DNA of 64,000 nucleotides from Parendozoicomonas haliclonae (GCF_900174585.1 NZ_FWPT01000003.1:186001-250000), one strand, 5' to 3'; shown: positions 36,235 to 46,299, numbered from the stretch's first letter. Numbers and translations are program-made. Notes: generated by a model from the letters alone, not told the origin.

Positions 36235-38565
36235 TCAGAATGGTGTACCCAGAGAGAACTGGAACACCTGAGTCTCATCATCTTCGCCGGTCTTCAGCGC
36301 CTTGGCCAGACTGAAGGTCAGCGGCCCCATTGGCGTAATCCAGGTCAGACCGACACCCACACTGTAACGCAGCTCCTGCAGATCAGGTTTGTAACAGCTG
36401 GTTGCGTAAGGCTTGCCGCTGGAGTCTTTACTGGTATCACAATCTGTGGAGAAAACGTTACCCATATCAAAGAACGCAGACGTTCTCAGCTGACGCTGAT
36501 CCTTGATAAATGGCAGCGGGAACAGCACTTCTGCCGTACCTTCCACCAATACGTTACCACCCAGCGGATCGTAATCACCATCCACCTGCAGAGCGCGTGG
36601 CCCCAGGGTATTGTCCTTGTAACCACGCACTGAACCGAAGCCGCCGGCGTAATAGTTCTCGAAGAACGGCAGGCGGGTGGTATCCCCATAAGCACCACCA
36701 TAACCGAGACGGGTCGCCAGACGCAGGGTCAGACTCTTGGTCAGCGGTTGGAAGTACTGACCACGGTAGTTCAGCTTGTAGAAGCGCAGATCACTGCCCG
36801 GAATAGTAACTTCGGCCGACAGGCTCTGGGACCAGCCACGGGTTGGCAACAGACCGTTGTTCAACGTGGACTGATAAATACCAATATTACCGGTGAAGTT
36901 GGTGAAGTTATCACCTTCACGCGCCAGGAACTGCTGAACCTCACGAGCCGGGTCAGTACCTTCCTTCAACTTGTTATTATCAATACCCACACCGAAACGC
37001 AGGCTGGAGATCTCGGAAATCGGATAACCGAAATTCACATCCGCACCCATGGTATCGACGTTGTAGTTGGAGATATCACTGTCTTTGTAGTTGGTCTCAC
37101 TGTAGTAGAGACTGTAACCACGGCTGACACCATCAACGGTGTAGTACGGATCGTTGAAGGAGAAGCTGTACAGCTTACGGGTGTCACTGGTGTTAAGCGA
37201 CAGAGCCACTTTATTACCAGAACCCAGGAAGTTGTCCTGACTGATAGAACCACCCAGAATCAGACCATCGGATTGGGAGAAACCCAGACTCGCGGTAATA
37301 GAACCGGATGGCTGCTCTTCTACTGTGTAGTTTACATCGACCAGATCACTAGTACCCGGAACTGGAACCGTTTCTACGTCTACCTGCTTGAAGTAACCCA
37401 GACGACCAAGACGGGCCTTGGACTGCTCAATCTGTGCAGTATTGGCAGAAGCCCCTTCCATCTGACGCATTTCACGGCGCAGCACTTCATCTTCGGTCTT
37501 CACGTTACCGGTGAAGTTGATGCGTCTTACGTATGCACGACGGCCAGGCTCAACGAAGAAGGTGATATCAACAGTATTGTCGTCAGCGTTAGGCTTGGGA
37601 ATACCAGCCACGTTGGCAAAGGTATAACCCTCATTACCGAGACGGCGAGTGATCAGCTCTTCAGTGGTGGTCATCAGCTGACGGGAGAAGGTCTGCCCAT
37701 CCTTGACCAGCAGCAGCGGCTCGATTTCACCGCGCTCAACCGCCAGATCACCAGCCAGCTTCACGCCTTTAACGGTAAACTTCTCACCTTCGTCAACATT
37801 AACGGTCACGTACACACCCTCTTTATCGGGAGTGATGGAAACCTGGGTCGAGGTGATATTGAAATTGATGTAGCCACGGTCAAGGTAATAGGAACGCAAA
37901 CGCTCCAGGTCACCGGACAGCTTTTCCCGTGAGTACTTATCATCGCTGGAGTACCAGGAGAGCCAGTTGCTCTTCTTCAACTCAAACAGCTCAAGCAGCT
38001 CTTCCCGATCAAATACGGATGCGCCAACAATGTTAACGTCCTTGATCGTGGAGACCTTGCCTTCTTTAACTTTGATAGTGACGCCAACCCGGTTACGGGG
38101 CATAGGCTTCACATCGGCTTCAATGCGGGCGCCGTATCGACCCTGAGCCACATACTGACGCTCAAGCTCCATACGAATCGCTTCCAGAGTCGCCTGCTGG
38201 AAGATTTCGCCTTCCGCCAGACCGGACTGTTTGAGACCGTTAAGAAGGTCCTCTGTTTTTATTGCTTTGTTGCCTTCTATCTCGATCTTGCTGATCGAGG
38301 GCCGCTCCACCATGGTTACGACCAGCACATCTCCGTCACGACCCAGCTGAATATCCTGAAAGTACCCGGTTTTGAACAGCGCTTTGGCAGCGTCAGCCAC
38401 CTGCGTACCGCTGACATCATCACCAATGGCAATAGGCAGAATATTGAACACGGTACCCGCAGACACCCTCTGCAGGCCGTCAAGACGGATATCGTTTACT
38501 ACAAAAGCACTGGCCTGTCCGGCTAGCATGCTTCCGGCGACAAGTGGCAGTAATAATCGCTTCAT
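36235..38565 (-). CDS. bamA: Outer-membrane protein assembly factor
   Basis: The 776-aa protein has a signal peptide, five POTRA domains (to about 420; e.g. FVVNDIRLDGLQRVSAGTVF, KFTVKGVKLAGDL, YVRRINFTGNVKTEDEVLRR) and a 16-strand Omp85 barrel. The barrel includes GFGSVRGYKDNTLGPR, the family's VRGY/F lid-lock motif, and it ends in a C-terminal Phe. It inserts beta-barrel proteins in the outer membrane. It lies between rseP and skp as usual. Confidence 0.97.
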   Translation of the reverse strand: MKRLLLPLVAGSMLAGQASAFVVNDIRLDGLQRVSAGTVFNILPIAIGDDVSGTQVADAAKALFKTGYFQDIQLGRDGDVLVVTMVERPSISKIEIEGNKAIKTEDLLNGLKQSGLAEGEIFQQATLEAIRMELERQYVAQGRYGARIEADVKPMPRNRVGVTIKVKEGKVSTIKDVNIVGASVFDREELLELFELKKSNWLSWYSSDDKYSREKLSGDLERLRSYYLDRGYINFNITSTQVSITPDKEGVYVTVNVDEGEKFTVKGVKLAGDLAVERGEIEPLLLVKDGQTFSRQLMTTTEELITRRLGNEGYTFANVAGIPKPNADDNTVDITFFVEPGRRAYVRRINFTGNVKTEDEVLRREMRQMEGASANTAQIEQSKARLGRLGYFKQVDVETVPVPGTSDLVDVNYTVEEQPSGSITASLGFSQSDGLILGGSISQDNFLGSGNKVALSLNTSDTRKLYSFSFNDPYYTVDGVSRGYSLYYSETNYKDSDISNYNVDTMGADVNFGYPISEISSLRFGVGIDNNKLKEGTDPAREVQQFLAREGDNFTNFTGNIGIYQSTLNNGLLPTRGWSQSLSAEVTIPGSDLRFYKLNYRGQYFQPLTKSLTLRLATRLGYGGAYGDTTRLPFFENYYAGGFGSVRGYKDNTLGPRALQVDGDYDPLGGNVLVEGTAEVLFPLPFIKDQRQLRTSAFFDMGNVFSTDCDTSKDSSGKPYATSCYKPDLQELRYSVGVGLTWITPMGPLTFSLAKALKTGEDDETQVFQFSLGTPF

Positions 38566-38610
38566 GGAATCCGTTCTTCCAGATAATGGTCTTAAATCCC
38601 CCAGGGAGGG

Positions 38611-39972
38611 TCACAGTCGACTCAGATCATTAAACAGGGCGATAAACATCACCCCCATAATCAATGCCAGTCCTATCCGCATTCCGAACATCTGAGCCTT
38701 TTCCGACAGAGGCTTACCTCTGATCAGTTCGATGAAATGGTACACCAAGTGTCCACCATCGAGTACCGGCACGGGTAGCAGATTGATTACCCCAAGACTG
38801 ACACTCAGCATAGCCAGAAAGCCCAGAAAGCTCTCCAGACCCGATTGAATGGAGGCACCAGCAGCCCGGGCAATTGTAATGGGTCCACTGAGATTACTTA
38901 CGGATACCAGCCCCGTTATCATCTTGCCCAGTGAATCCACCATCAAGATCGATAACGATGCAGTCTCTTCCATTGCCACCCCCAGTGCAGCAACCGGGCC
39001 GAAGCGGATATCTCTGACCCGCTCTTCAGGCCACGTAAAGGGACTGGATCCTGCACCAATGTAACCAATTTTGCTGCCATCGGCTAATGCTTTTTCTCCG
39101 GGCACCAGATTAAGCGACTGCTCACGTCCATCACGCAAAACAATCACTTCAACGGCCCGTTTTGGATTCACCCGAATCTCTTCAACCCACTCATCCCAGC
39201 TGGAAACGTAGCGCCCATTGATAGAGATCACTTCATCACCGGTTTGCAGGCCGGCCTGCTCAGCGGCACCACCTTCCAAAATCTGGCCAATCACCGGAGG
39301 CACCGGTGGAGACCAGGGCTGAATACCCAGACTGCGAATCGGGTTAGGCTGCTCATCACCCACCAGCCAGCGCTGCACCGGCAGACTCTTGGAAGTCGGT
39401 TGCTCATGTTCCTGCCCAAACGGACGCACGGCCAGATCAATGGAACGGGTTTCGCCTATGGAACGCATCAGCGCAATATTAATATCGTTCCAGCTGCGGG
39501 TCGTTGTGCCATCAACACCAACGATCTCAGCATCTCTATAGAGTCCGGCTTTCTCGGCAGCCGATTCCGGAGCCACATCACCAACTACCGGGACGACCGC
39601 CCGTACACCGACCATATACATGATCCACAATGCGACAATTGCCAGCAGGAAGTTGGCGATCGGGCCTGCGGCAACCACAGCAATACGTGCCAAAACCGGC
39701 TTACTGTTAAATGAGAGATGGCGCTCGTGCTCAGGAACATCATCCTCCCGCTCATCCAGCATTTTGACGTAGCCACCCAGAGGAATCAGGGCAATCACAT
39801 ACTCTGTGCCCTGCTTGTCGTACCAGGTAAGCAATGGCTTACCAAACCCGACACTGAACCGCAGAACTTTAATGCCACAGCGGCGGGCAACCCAGAAATG
39901 ACCATACTCGTGCACACTGACCAGTACGCCCAGGGCAACAATAAATGCAAAAACTGTCTGGATGGAATCCAT
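38611..39972 (-). CDS. rseP: Site-2 intramembrane zinc protease RseP
   Basis: The 453-aa protein cleaves anti-sigma factors in the inner membrane during the envelope stress response. Near the N-terminus it has HEYGH (zinc ligands and Glu) in VSVHEYGHFWVARRCGI, two PDZ domains (around AAEKAGLYRDAEIVGVDG and AAEQAGLQTGDEVISINGR), and a C-terminal LLPVPVLDGGHLVYH with the third ligand. In Pseudomonas-like genomes dxr stands directly upstream; here a 174-bp gap leads to divergent cmoM. Confidence 0.96.
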   Translation of the reverse strand: MDSIQTVFAFIVALGVLVSVHEYGHFWVARRCGIKVLRFSVGFGKPLLTWYDKQGTEYVIALIPLGGYVKMLDEREDDVPEHERHLSFNSKPVLARIAVVAAGPIANFLLAIVALWIMYMVGVRAVVPVVGDVAPESAAEKAGLYRDAEIVGVDGTTTRSWNDINIALMRSIGETRSIDLAVRPFGQEHEQPTSKSLPVQRWLVGDEQPNPIRSLGIQPWSPPVPPVIGQILEGGAAEQAGLQTGDEVISINGRYVSSWDEWVEEIRVNPKRAVEVIVLRDGREQSLNLVPGEKALADGSKIGYIGAGSSPFTWPEERVRDIRFGPVAALGVAMEETASLSILMVDSLGKMITGLVSVSNLSGPITIARAAGASIQSGLESFLGFLAMLSVSLGVINLLPVPVLDGGHLVYHFIELIRGKPLSEKAQMFGMRIGLALIMGVMFIALFNDLSRL

Positions 39973-40146
39973 GCTCAGGGGAGTCTCATTAAAATCATAA
40001 GGTCAGAACGATGACCTATTTAAAATCCTGTTCGGGCAATGCTCGCATACCACCCCTTCTACTGGCAAATCCTCTATCCTTGCCGCCGCAAGAGGTTAAA
40101 GTAAAATCACCCTTTTTCCACACTGTGATCATGAAAAGAGTTTTGA

Positions 40147-40929
40147 GTGCTAGCTGACCGCAACTTTGACACCCTCGCCGATCGCTTCGAGCGCCAGATT
40201 TATGGAACCGACAAAGGCCGGCTGCGTACTGAGCTGATTCGGGAAGATCTCAGCCTGATCCCCTGGCTCGACAACCCGGAAGGCCAGCACATTATTGATG
40301 CCGGAGGCGGCACTGGCCTGTTCTCGGCCCAGCTATCCCAAGGTAAGGCCCTACAAGTCAGCTTGTGTGATCTGTCTGCCGAGATGCTGAAACGGGCTGA
40401 ACGTAACTTTTCCGATATTGCACCGGAGACTTCAGTCAATATTATCCATGCCCCCATTCAAGAGCTGGCACAACACCAGTCGAACCCAGGTGACCTGATT
40501 CTCTTTCATGCGGTGATTGAATGGCTGGCAGATCCGAAAGCCGTTTTTGAACAACTGGCTCAACAGGTTAAACCCGGTGGCTGGTATTCCGTACTGTTTT
40601 ACAACAAGCGCGCGCTGATCTGGCGTCACCTGATGATGGGCAATTTTGTCTACACCAATAATCCGGGTGCCCGCCTGCAGGGCAATGGCAAAACATTAAC
40701 GCCGGATAATCCACAGATTCTGGAAGATGTGGAGCAATGGATCGAGGAAGCGGGACTGGAAGTGAAGGCGAAAACAGGTATTCGCGCAGTCTATGACAAT
40801 ATGCGTCCTCACGACCTCCAGCGCAGCAGCTTTGCTGACATCCTGGAAGCCGAGAGAATTTACGGCAGACAGAAACCCTATCTGGATATGGCTCGCTACA
40901 TCCACATTCTGTGCCGGAAGCCGGATTAA
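40147..40929 (+). CDS. cmoM: tRNA 5-carboxymethoxyuridine methyltransferase
   Basis: The 260-aa SAM methyltransferase has DRFERQIYGTDKGRLR near the start, GLF-containing motif I (IIDAGGGTGLFSAQLS) and AVIEWLADPK, features of CmoM/SmtA. It converts cmo5U34 to mcmo5U34 in wobble tRNAs. The start is GTG 40147 after AAAAGAG. It converges on cmoB with a 4-nt overlap of stop codons, so the three known genes of cmo5U modification are together here. Confidence 0.88.
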   Translation: MLADRNFDTLADRFERQIYGTDKGRLRTELIREDLSLIPWLDNPEGQHIIDAGGGTGLFSAQLSQGKALQVSLCDLSAEMLKRAERNFSDIAPETSVNIIHAPIQELAQHQSNPGDLILFHAVIEWLADPKAVFEQLAQQVKPGGWYSVLFYNKRALIWRHLMMGNFVYTNNPGARLQGNGKTLTPDNPQILEDVEQWIEEAGLEVKAKTGIRAVYDNMRPHDLQRSSFADILEAERIYGRQKPYLDMARYIHILCRKPD

Positions 40930-41915
40930 ACCTCGGCCACCACCACAGCCCGTAGTGGTGCCGGCAAGCCTTCCACGGTCATCAGCGGATCATTGGGGTC
41001 AAGGAAGTCTTTCAGCGAGTTAAAGCCCATCCACTGGGTTGGGCGCTGCTCATCCATAGTCGTACGATTAAGGTCAACCACACGAGCGTTACGGAAACCG
41101 GCACGGCGCATCCACAACAGCAGAGTATCCGGGCTGGGAATAAACCAGACATTACGCATCATCGCGTAACGATCTTCCGGCATCAGCACTTCACCCAGCA
41201 CGCCATCAATCACCAACGTTTCCAGCACAACCTGACCGCCAGCTCGCAGAGAACCATAAAGCTCCTGCAGATGCTCTATTGGTGATTTACGGTGATAAAG
41301 AACACCCATGGAGAATACGGTATCGAATGCCTTTAATCGTGGCGTCACATCTTCCATCTTCAGAGGTAACAAGTGCACAGGCGCGCCGGGAGCCGCATAC
41401 TTCTTAATCGCTTCAAACTGATAGAGAAACAGACGAGACGGATCGACGCCAATAACCCGGGATGCCCCCTCACCCAGCATCCGCCACATGTGGTAGCCGG
41501 AGCCACAACCCACATCCAGAATCTGACGCCCCTGCAGTGGTGCAATATGTTCGACAACCCGATCCCACTTCCAGTCGGAGCGCCACTCGGTATCAATATA
41601 TTCACCAAAAAGATTGAACGGACCTTTCCGCCACGGCATCAACCCCTTCAGGGCATGATGCAACTGCTCTCGCACCGCATCAGAGAGCGGCTCATCAACG
41701 GCAGCGCCCACTGCACTTTCATCCAGCACTACACGGTCAGGCTGCACTGGCGGCAATGCATCAAGGCAGGCCAACCAGCGAGTGGTATCTCCGTGGGGAG
41801 CATTCACCAGAATTTCATGCAGATCCGGTCGCAGGGTATTCAGCCAGGGTTCCAGCCGGGTATCGACCATATCCTCAAGCAGATCGCCATAAAATCTATC
41901 AATAATATTGGTCAT
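40926..41915 (-). CDS. cmoB: tRNA U34 carboxymethyltransferase
   Basis: The 329-aa enzyme transfers the carboxymethyl group from carboxy-SAM to 5-hydroxyuridine 34. It has KGPFNLFGEYIDTEWRSDWK, ILDVGCGSGYHMWRMLGEGA (motif I), GIDPSRLFLYQFEA-type VIGVDPSRLFLYQFE, and MGVLYHRKSPIEHLQEL. It follows cmoA by 21 nt on the same strand. Confidence 0.96.
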   Translation of the reverse strand: MTNIIDRFYGDLLEDMVDTRLEPWLNTLRPDLHEILVNAPHGDTTRWLACLDALPPVQPDRVVLDESAVGAAVDEPLSDAVREQLHHALKGLMPWRKGPFNLFGEYIDTEWRSDWKWDRVVEHIAPLQGRQILDVGCGSGYHMWRMLGEGASRVIGVDPSRLFLYQFEAIKKYAAPGAPVHLLPLKMEDVTPRLKAFDTVFSMGVLYHRKSPIEHLQELYGSLRAGGQVVLETLVIDGVLGEVLMPEDRYAMMRNVWFIPSPDTLLLWMRRAGFRNARVVDLNRTTMDEQRPTQWMGFNSLKDFLDPNDPLMTVEGLPAPLRAVVVAEV

Positions 41916-41936
41916 AGTGACTCTACCCGGAACGAC

Positions 41937-42662
41937 TTAGCGGACAGCCAGCAGGGAACAGAAGTTAAAACCCTGATACCACGGAACAACATGAGAGAAA
42001 CCGGCCTCGATCAAACGAGCCCGATGCTGCGATAGGGTTTCCGGCACCAGAACATTCTCCAGCGCCGTCCGCTTCTGACTGATTTCCAGCTCAGAATAGC
42101 CATTAGCACGCTTATAGTCATAGTAGAGATCATCAAGAATCTCCTGATGTGCGTCCGGAAAAGCCAGCTTCTCCGACAGAACCAGCGCACCACCCGGAAC
42201 CAGACCATCACGAATTTTTTTCAGCAACGGCAGACGATCATCAACAGGTACAAACTGCAGGGTAAAGTTCAAGGCCGCGACGGAAGCATTCTCAATAGCC
42301 ACTTCGCGAATATCACCACACACGACATCAACGGGTACACGACCACTATCGTCAGCAACAATCTCACGACAACGACTGACCATAGCTTCCGAGTTATCCA
42401 CAGCGACAATACGACAACCTTCTGCCTTCACCCCATGCCGCATGGCAATTGCCGTCGCCCCCAGAGAACTACCCAGATCAAACAGCTGCGTGCCTTCTTT
42501 GGCATAACGTGCGGCGATCAGGCCAATCATGGACACCACCATGCTATAGCCCGGCACGGAACGCTGGATCATATCCGGAAATACACGGGCCACAGCCTCA
42601 TCAAAGGCAAATGCGGCAATCTGCTCCTGCTGCTCGGCAAAAACACGGTCTCGATGACTCAT
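41937..42662 (-). CDS. cmoA: Carboxy-S-adenosyl-L-methionine synthase
   Basis: The 241-aa enzyme makes carboxy-SAM from SAM and prephenate. It has FDEAVARVFPDMIQRSVPGY, LFDLGSSLGATAIAMRHG, LNFTLQFVPVDDRLPLLKKI and LSEKLAFPD, all typical of CmoA. It is the first gene of cmoAB and starts 73 bp from element B. Confidence 0.96.
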   Translation of the reverse strand: MSHRDRVFAEQQEQIAAFAFDEAVARVFPDMIQRSVPGYSMVVSMIGLIAARYAKEGTQLFDLGSSLGATAIAMRHGVKAEGCRIVAVDNSEAMVSRCREIVADDSGRVPVDVVCGDIREVAIENASVAALNFTLQFVPVDDRLPLLKKIRDGLVPGGALVLSEKLAFPDAHQEILDDLYYDYKRANGYSELEISQKRTALENVLVPETLSQHRARLIEAGFSHVVPWYQGFNFCSLLAVR

Positions 42663-42735
42663 AACGGCAATTGAACTGTCTTGGGATTAACGAAAACGGA
42701 GAAGTGAAACACAGGGAGAAAAGCAGCGCCAGCCA

Positions 42736-43003
42736 TAGGGTGCGCTCCCAATTAAACATCGATCTCAGCATTTCCAAGAGCTTCCATGGTTAGGCGCAGC
42801 TTTGCAGGAATGCTTACTGCCTTTCAAAAAGCTGCAACGCAGCCATGGAAGCTCTTGGGAATGCCCTTCGGGTGCTCCTGAAGGCTGCCATTCGCTGCGT
42901 CAGGCTTGCTCAATGTAGGTCAACTACGATTTTCACAAACCTTCCTAACGCCTGACAGCCTTCAGAAGCACTGAGACGTATGTTTAATTGGGAGCGCACC
43001 CTA
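42736..43003. repeat. 268-bp structured repeat, copy B (different but perfect terminal inverted repeats)
   Basis: The ends TAGGGTGCGCTCCCAATT... and ...AATTGGGAGCGCACCCTA are perfect 24-bp inverted repeats (42736-42759/42980-43003). They differ from copy A at many positions while each copy stays self-complementary. Internal stems: 21 bp (42769-42789/42843-42863), GCAGCTTT/AAAGCTGC (42796-42803/42828-42835), CCCTTCGGG, 10 bp (42878-42887/42956-42965) and GTAG-N5-CTAC. It has no coding frame. It sits 27 nt past the cdsA stop, upstream of cmoA, at the place where dxr would be expected. Confidence 0.9.
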
Positions 43004-43030
43004 GGCGACACTCCTGTCGATTCCGCAGAA

Positions 43031-43855
43031 TCAGCTGGCCAGCAGCCAGAATACAGAGAAGACGGGAATCGCAGCAGTCAGACTGTCGATCCGATCCATA
43101 ATGCCACCATGACCTGGCAGAAGACTGCTGCTGTCCTTGATACCACGCTCACGCTTGAACATACTTTCCAGCAGATCACCCAGAACGGATACCAGACCCA
43201 CCACCCAGGTCATGGCCAGCAAGCCGATGGCATGGAACAGACCCAGCTCACGATACCAGGCAACTCCCAGCGCGATCAGGGTGATAGTCAGCAGGCCACC
43301 CAGTACACCTTCCCAGGTTTTGCCCGGGCTAAGATGCGGAGCCAGCTTACGGCGACCAAAGGTCTTACCGGCGAAGTAGGCACCCACATCAGCCCCCCAC
43401 ACCAGCACAAAAACGTAGAGAATCAGAGCATTACCCTGCTGCTCAAACTCCGGTGTACCCTGAGACTTGAGAAACACCAGACCACCCCAGGCAGGAATCA
43501 ATACCAGCCATCCGATAATCAGCTGCACTATGCGCGGCTTCCAGACCGCAAGGGAATCGGGATAACTGATAACCAGCATCACCGCAACCAGCCACCAGAC
43601 CAGACCAGCCCCCAGCAGGAAACTTAACGGCAGCACAGACAGGCTGAACAAACAAAGCAGAAGCCCCCCGGTCACCGCCGCGTACAAAACTCGTTGCCAG
43701 ACGGCAGAGAAGCCGGAGAGGTTGGCCCACTCCCAGGCTGCCAGAGTAATGATTGCCCCGATAAAGATGGCAAACCACTCCTGAGGCAGAAGGAACACAC
43801 CACACAGCGCTACAGGGAGTAGCGCCAGACCGGTGATAACTCGTTGTTTCAGCAT
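43031..43855 (-). CDS. cdsA: Phosphatidate cytidylyltransferase
   Basis: The 274-aa polytopic membrane enzyme makes CDP-diacylglycerol from phosphatidate and CTP. It has about eight hydrophobic spans and the C-terminal family signature region GKTWEGVLGG, then LGDLLESMFKRERGIKDSS and LPGHGGIMDRIDS. ATG 43855 (MLKQRVITGL) begins where CdsA proteins normally begin; the frame extends 26 codons further into the end of uppS, without family support. Confidence 0.95.
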   Translation of the reverse strand: MLKQRVITGLALLPVALCGVFLLPQEWFAIFIGAIITLAAWEWANLSGFSAVWQRVLYAAVTGGLLLCLFSLSVLPLSFLLGAGLVWWLVAVMLVISYPDSLAVWKPRIVQLIIGWLVLIPAWGGLVFLKSQGTPEFEQQGNALILYVFVLVWGADVGAYFAGKTFGRRKLAPHLSPGKTWEGVLGGLLTITLIALGVAWYRELGLFHAIGLLAMTWVVGLVSVLGDLLESMFKRERGIKDSSSLLPGHGGIMDRIDSLTAAIPVFSVFWLLAS

Positions 43856-43868
43856 AATCTGTCCGTGT

Positions 43869-44660
43869 TCATGTGCCTGCTTCACACTGCTCACTGGTGA
43901 GCCCGAAGCGACGCTGCCGACCGGCAAATTCACGCAACGCTTTCAGGAACTCCTCCCGACTGAAGTCAGGCCAGAGAACATCAGCAAAGTAAAATTCCGA
44001 ATAGGCGCACTGCCACAACAGGAAATTGCTGATGCGGTGTTCACCACTCGTTCGGATAAGCAGGTCCGGCGGGGGAAGATCCCCGGTCGTAAGATTGTTC
44101 TGTATATGCTCAGGAGTAATATCGGCAGCATTGAGAGAGCCGTCCTGAACCTGATGTGCCAGCTTGCGTGTGGCCTCGGTAATATCCCACTGCCCGCCAT
44201 AACTGGCAGCAATCACCAGGGTAACCTTGTAGTCATGAGCAGTCTGCTCTTCCGCCTGGTGAATATATTTTTGAATGACCGGACTGAACTGGCTGATATC
44301 GCCAATGACTTTCAGCCGGATTTTATGGCGCTGGAGGCGTTTCACTTCACGCTTGAGGGCATGCAGAAAAAGATCCATCAACCCCCGGACCTCATCCTGA
44401 GGACGATTCCAGTTCTCACTGGAGAAGGCGAACAGGGTCAGAACCTCAACCCCGTAATCACCACAGGCTTCAATAACCTTGCGGACAGCATCCACACCGG
44501 CACGGTGACCAGCCAGCCGGCCCTTGCCATGTTTTTTCGCCCAGCGATTATTGCCATCCATAATGATGGCAACATGGCGCGGGACAACAGGCAAAGATGT
44601 TCCGGATACCGTATCAATGCTGACAGTTTCGCCAGCGGATGCTTCAGTCATAGTATTCAA
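43869..44660 (-). CDS. uppS: Undecaprenyl diphosphate synthase
   Basis: The 263-aa cis-prenyltransferase makes the C55 lipid carrier for peptidoglycan and LPS from IPP and FPP. It has HVAIIMDGNNRWAKKHG with the catalytic Asp, GHRAGVDAVRKVI, LTLFAFSSENWNRP and DLLIRTSGEHRISNFLLWQ. It is the direct isoprenoid consumer in this cluster and would draw IPP from the mevalonate operon at 48859-55352. The gap to frr (about 85 nt), where E. coli has dxr, is empty. Confidence 0.96.
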   Translation of the reverse strand: MNTMTEASAGETVSIDTVSGTSLPVVPRHVAIIMDGNNRWAKKHGKGRLAGHRAGVDAVRKVIEACGDYGVEVLTLFAFSSENWNRPQDEVRGLMDLFLHALKREVKRLQRHKIRLKVIGDISQFSPVIQKYIHQAEEQTAHDYKVTLVIAASYGGQWDITEATRKLAHQVQDGSLNAADITPEHIQNNLTTGDLPPPDLLIRTSGEHRISNFLLWQCAYSEFYFADVLWPDFSREEFLKALREFAGRQRRFGLTSEQCEAGT

Positions 44661-44745
44661 CGTACCATCACATCACTTCAGCCCTGACTGAAGGCGCCTG
44701 ACACAAAACCAGAACGCATTCAGCCAGATTCTTAATGTCTGATGA

Positions 44746-45303
44746 TCAGATTGCCATCAGGTCTTTTTCTTTGGCTGCCAGAGCCGCATCAACTTCAGCG
44801 ATGAAGCGGTCGGTGATCTTCTGGACGTCATCCTGACCACGACGCTCGTCGTCTTCACTGATTTCTTTTTCTTTTTCCAGCTCTTTCAGGTCAGCCAGCG
44901 CATCACGACGAATGTTGCGAATCGCTACGCGGGCGCCTTCAGCTTCCTGCTTGGCCTGACGTGTGTAACCACGACGGGTTTCTTCAGTCAGTGCAGGCAG
45001 AGGTACACGAATAACCTCACCGGCAGTGGATGGGTTCAGACCCAGATCAGACTTGAGGATGGCGCGCTCAACATCAGGAACCAGGCTGCGCTCCCAAACA
45101 CGGATAGCCAGGGTGCGGGCATCTTCAGCAGAGATGTTAGCCACCTGGGACAGAGGAGTGTCTGAACCGTAGTAGCTTACCTGGATGTTCTCCAGCAGGC
45201 TTGGGTGTGCACGGCCGGTACGGATTTTGGCAAAAGCGTGCTGCAGGGCATCGATACTCTTACCCATGCGGGTTTCAGCATCAGCTTTGATTTCGTTGAT
45301 CAT
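44746..45303 (-). CDS. frr: Ribosome recycling factor
   Basis: A 185-aa protein, the same length as E. coli RRF. It has a three-helix bundle plus small beta domain: [60 protein letters not shown]. With EF-G it splits post-termination ribosomes. There are two tandem ATGs (45306, 45303); AGGAG is 6 nt from the second, which also gives the family length. Confidence 0.97.
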   Translation of the reverse strand: MINEIKADAETRMGKSIDALQHAFAKIRTGRAHPSLLENIQVSYYGSDTPLSQVANISAEDARTLAIRVWERSLVPDVERAILKSDLGLNPSTAGEVIRVPLPALTEETRRGYTRQAKQEAEGARVAIRNIRRDALADLKELEKEKEISEDDERRGQDDVQKITDRFIAEVDAALAAKEKDLMAI

Positions 45304-45431
45304 CATTCACTCCTGAAATTTCCGGCGGGATTTGCTATTCGCCATCCCACCTCAATCAATCATGTTCTATCCAGCACTCTCACTGAATGCTGCTGCAAAA
45401 CAACTCTGCGGCTCTCCAGGGAGCATCCGCA

Positions 45432-46160
45432 TCAAGGGGAAACGAGAGTCCCTTCATTCTGGCCCACTACCACATTCAGCAGCGCACCAGGCTTATTCAT
45501 ATTGAAGACCCGGATCGGCATATCATGGTCACGCACCAGACAGATGGCAGTAAGGTCCATAACACCCAGCTTGCGATCCAGCACATCATCGTAGGTCAGC
45601 TGGTCAAACTTGACGGCATCCGGATTTTTTACCGGATCACTGTCGTAAATACCATCAACCTTGGTCGCCTTGAGAACCACATCAACATCCACTTCGATAC
45701 CACGCAGACAGGCGGCAGAATCAGTGGTGAAGAATGGGTTGCCGGTTCCGGCGGAGAAGATTACCACGTCTCCGGTATTCAGGTAACGCATTGCGCGACG
45801 ACGGTCGTAACGTTCAGCCACACCGCTCATTGGAATTGCAGACATAACCCGGGTATTGATGTTGGAGCGCTCCAGCGCATCACGCATGGCCAGTGCATTC
45901 ATTACGGTAGCCAGCATACCCATATGGTCACCGGTTACCCGATCCATACCGGCGGCACTCAGCGCAGCGCCACGGAACAGGTTGCCGCCACCGATCACCA
46001 GACCGACCTGCACACCAATGCCGACCAGCTGCCCGATCTCCAGAGCCATACGATCCAGAACCTTCGGATCAATACCAAATTCTTCATCCCCCATCAGGGC
46101 TTCACCACTGAGCTTAAGAAGGATGCGTTTGTATTTTGGCTGGCGATCTGTTGCGGGCAT
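45432..46160 (-). CDS. pyrH: UMP kinase
   Basis: The 242-aa hexameric bacterial UMP kinase has [13 protein letters not shown] (phosphate-binding start), [11 protein letters not shown], and [18 protein letters not shown]. It makes UDP for nucleotide synthesis and lies between tsf and frr as in most proteobacteria, with a 125-nt gap to frr. Confidence 0.97.
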   Translation of the reverse strand: MPATDRQPKYKRILLKLSGEALMGDEEFGIDPKVLDRMALEIGQLVGIGVQVGLVIGGGNLFRGAALSAAGMDRVTGDHMGMLATVMNALAMRDALERSNINTRVMSAIPMSGVAERYDRRRAMRYLNTGDVVIFSAGTGNPFFTTDSAACLRGIEVDVDVVLKATKVDGIYDSDPVKNPDAVKFDQLTYDDVLDRKLGVMDLTAICLVRDHDMPIRVFNMNKPGALLNVVVGQNEGTLVSP

Positions 46161-46299
46161 AGTTAAGTCCTGCAGCTAAATGGAGAGTAAAAACAGGCAG
46201 TGGGCTGAATACTGAAACAGTAAAAACCGATCAGAACCAATACCCAGTCAACTGCCTTCTGCACCAGAGTATCTGAAAAAGCACACTCCAGACACAGAA

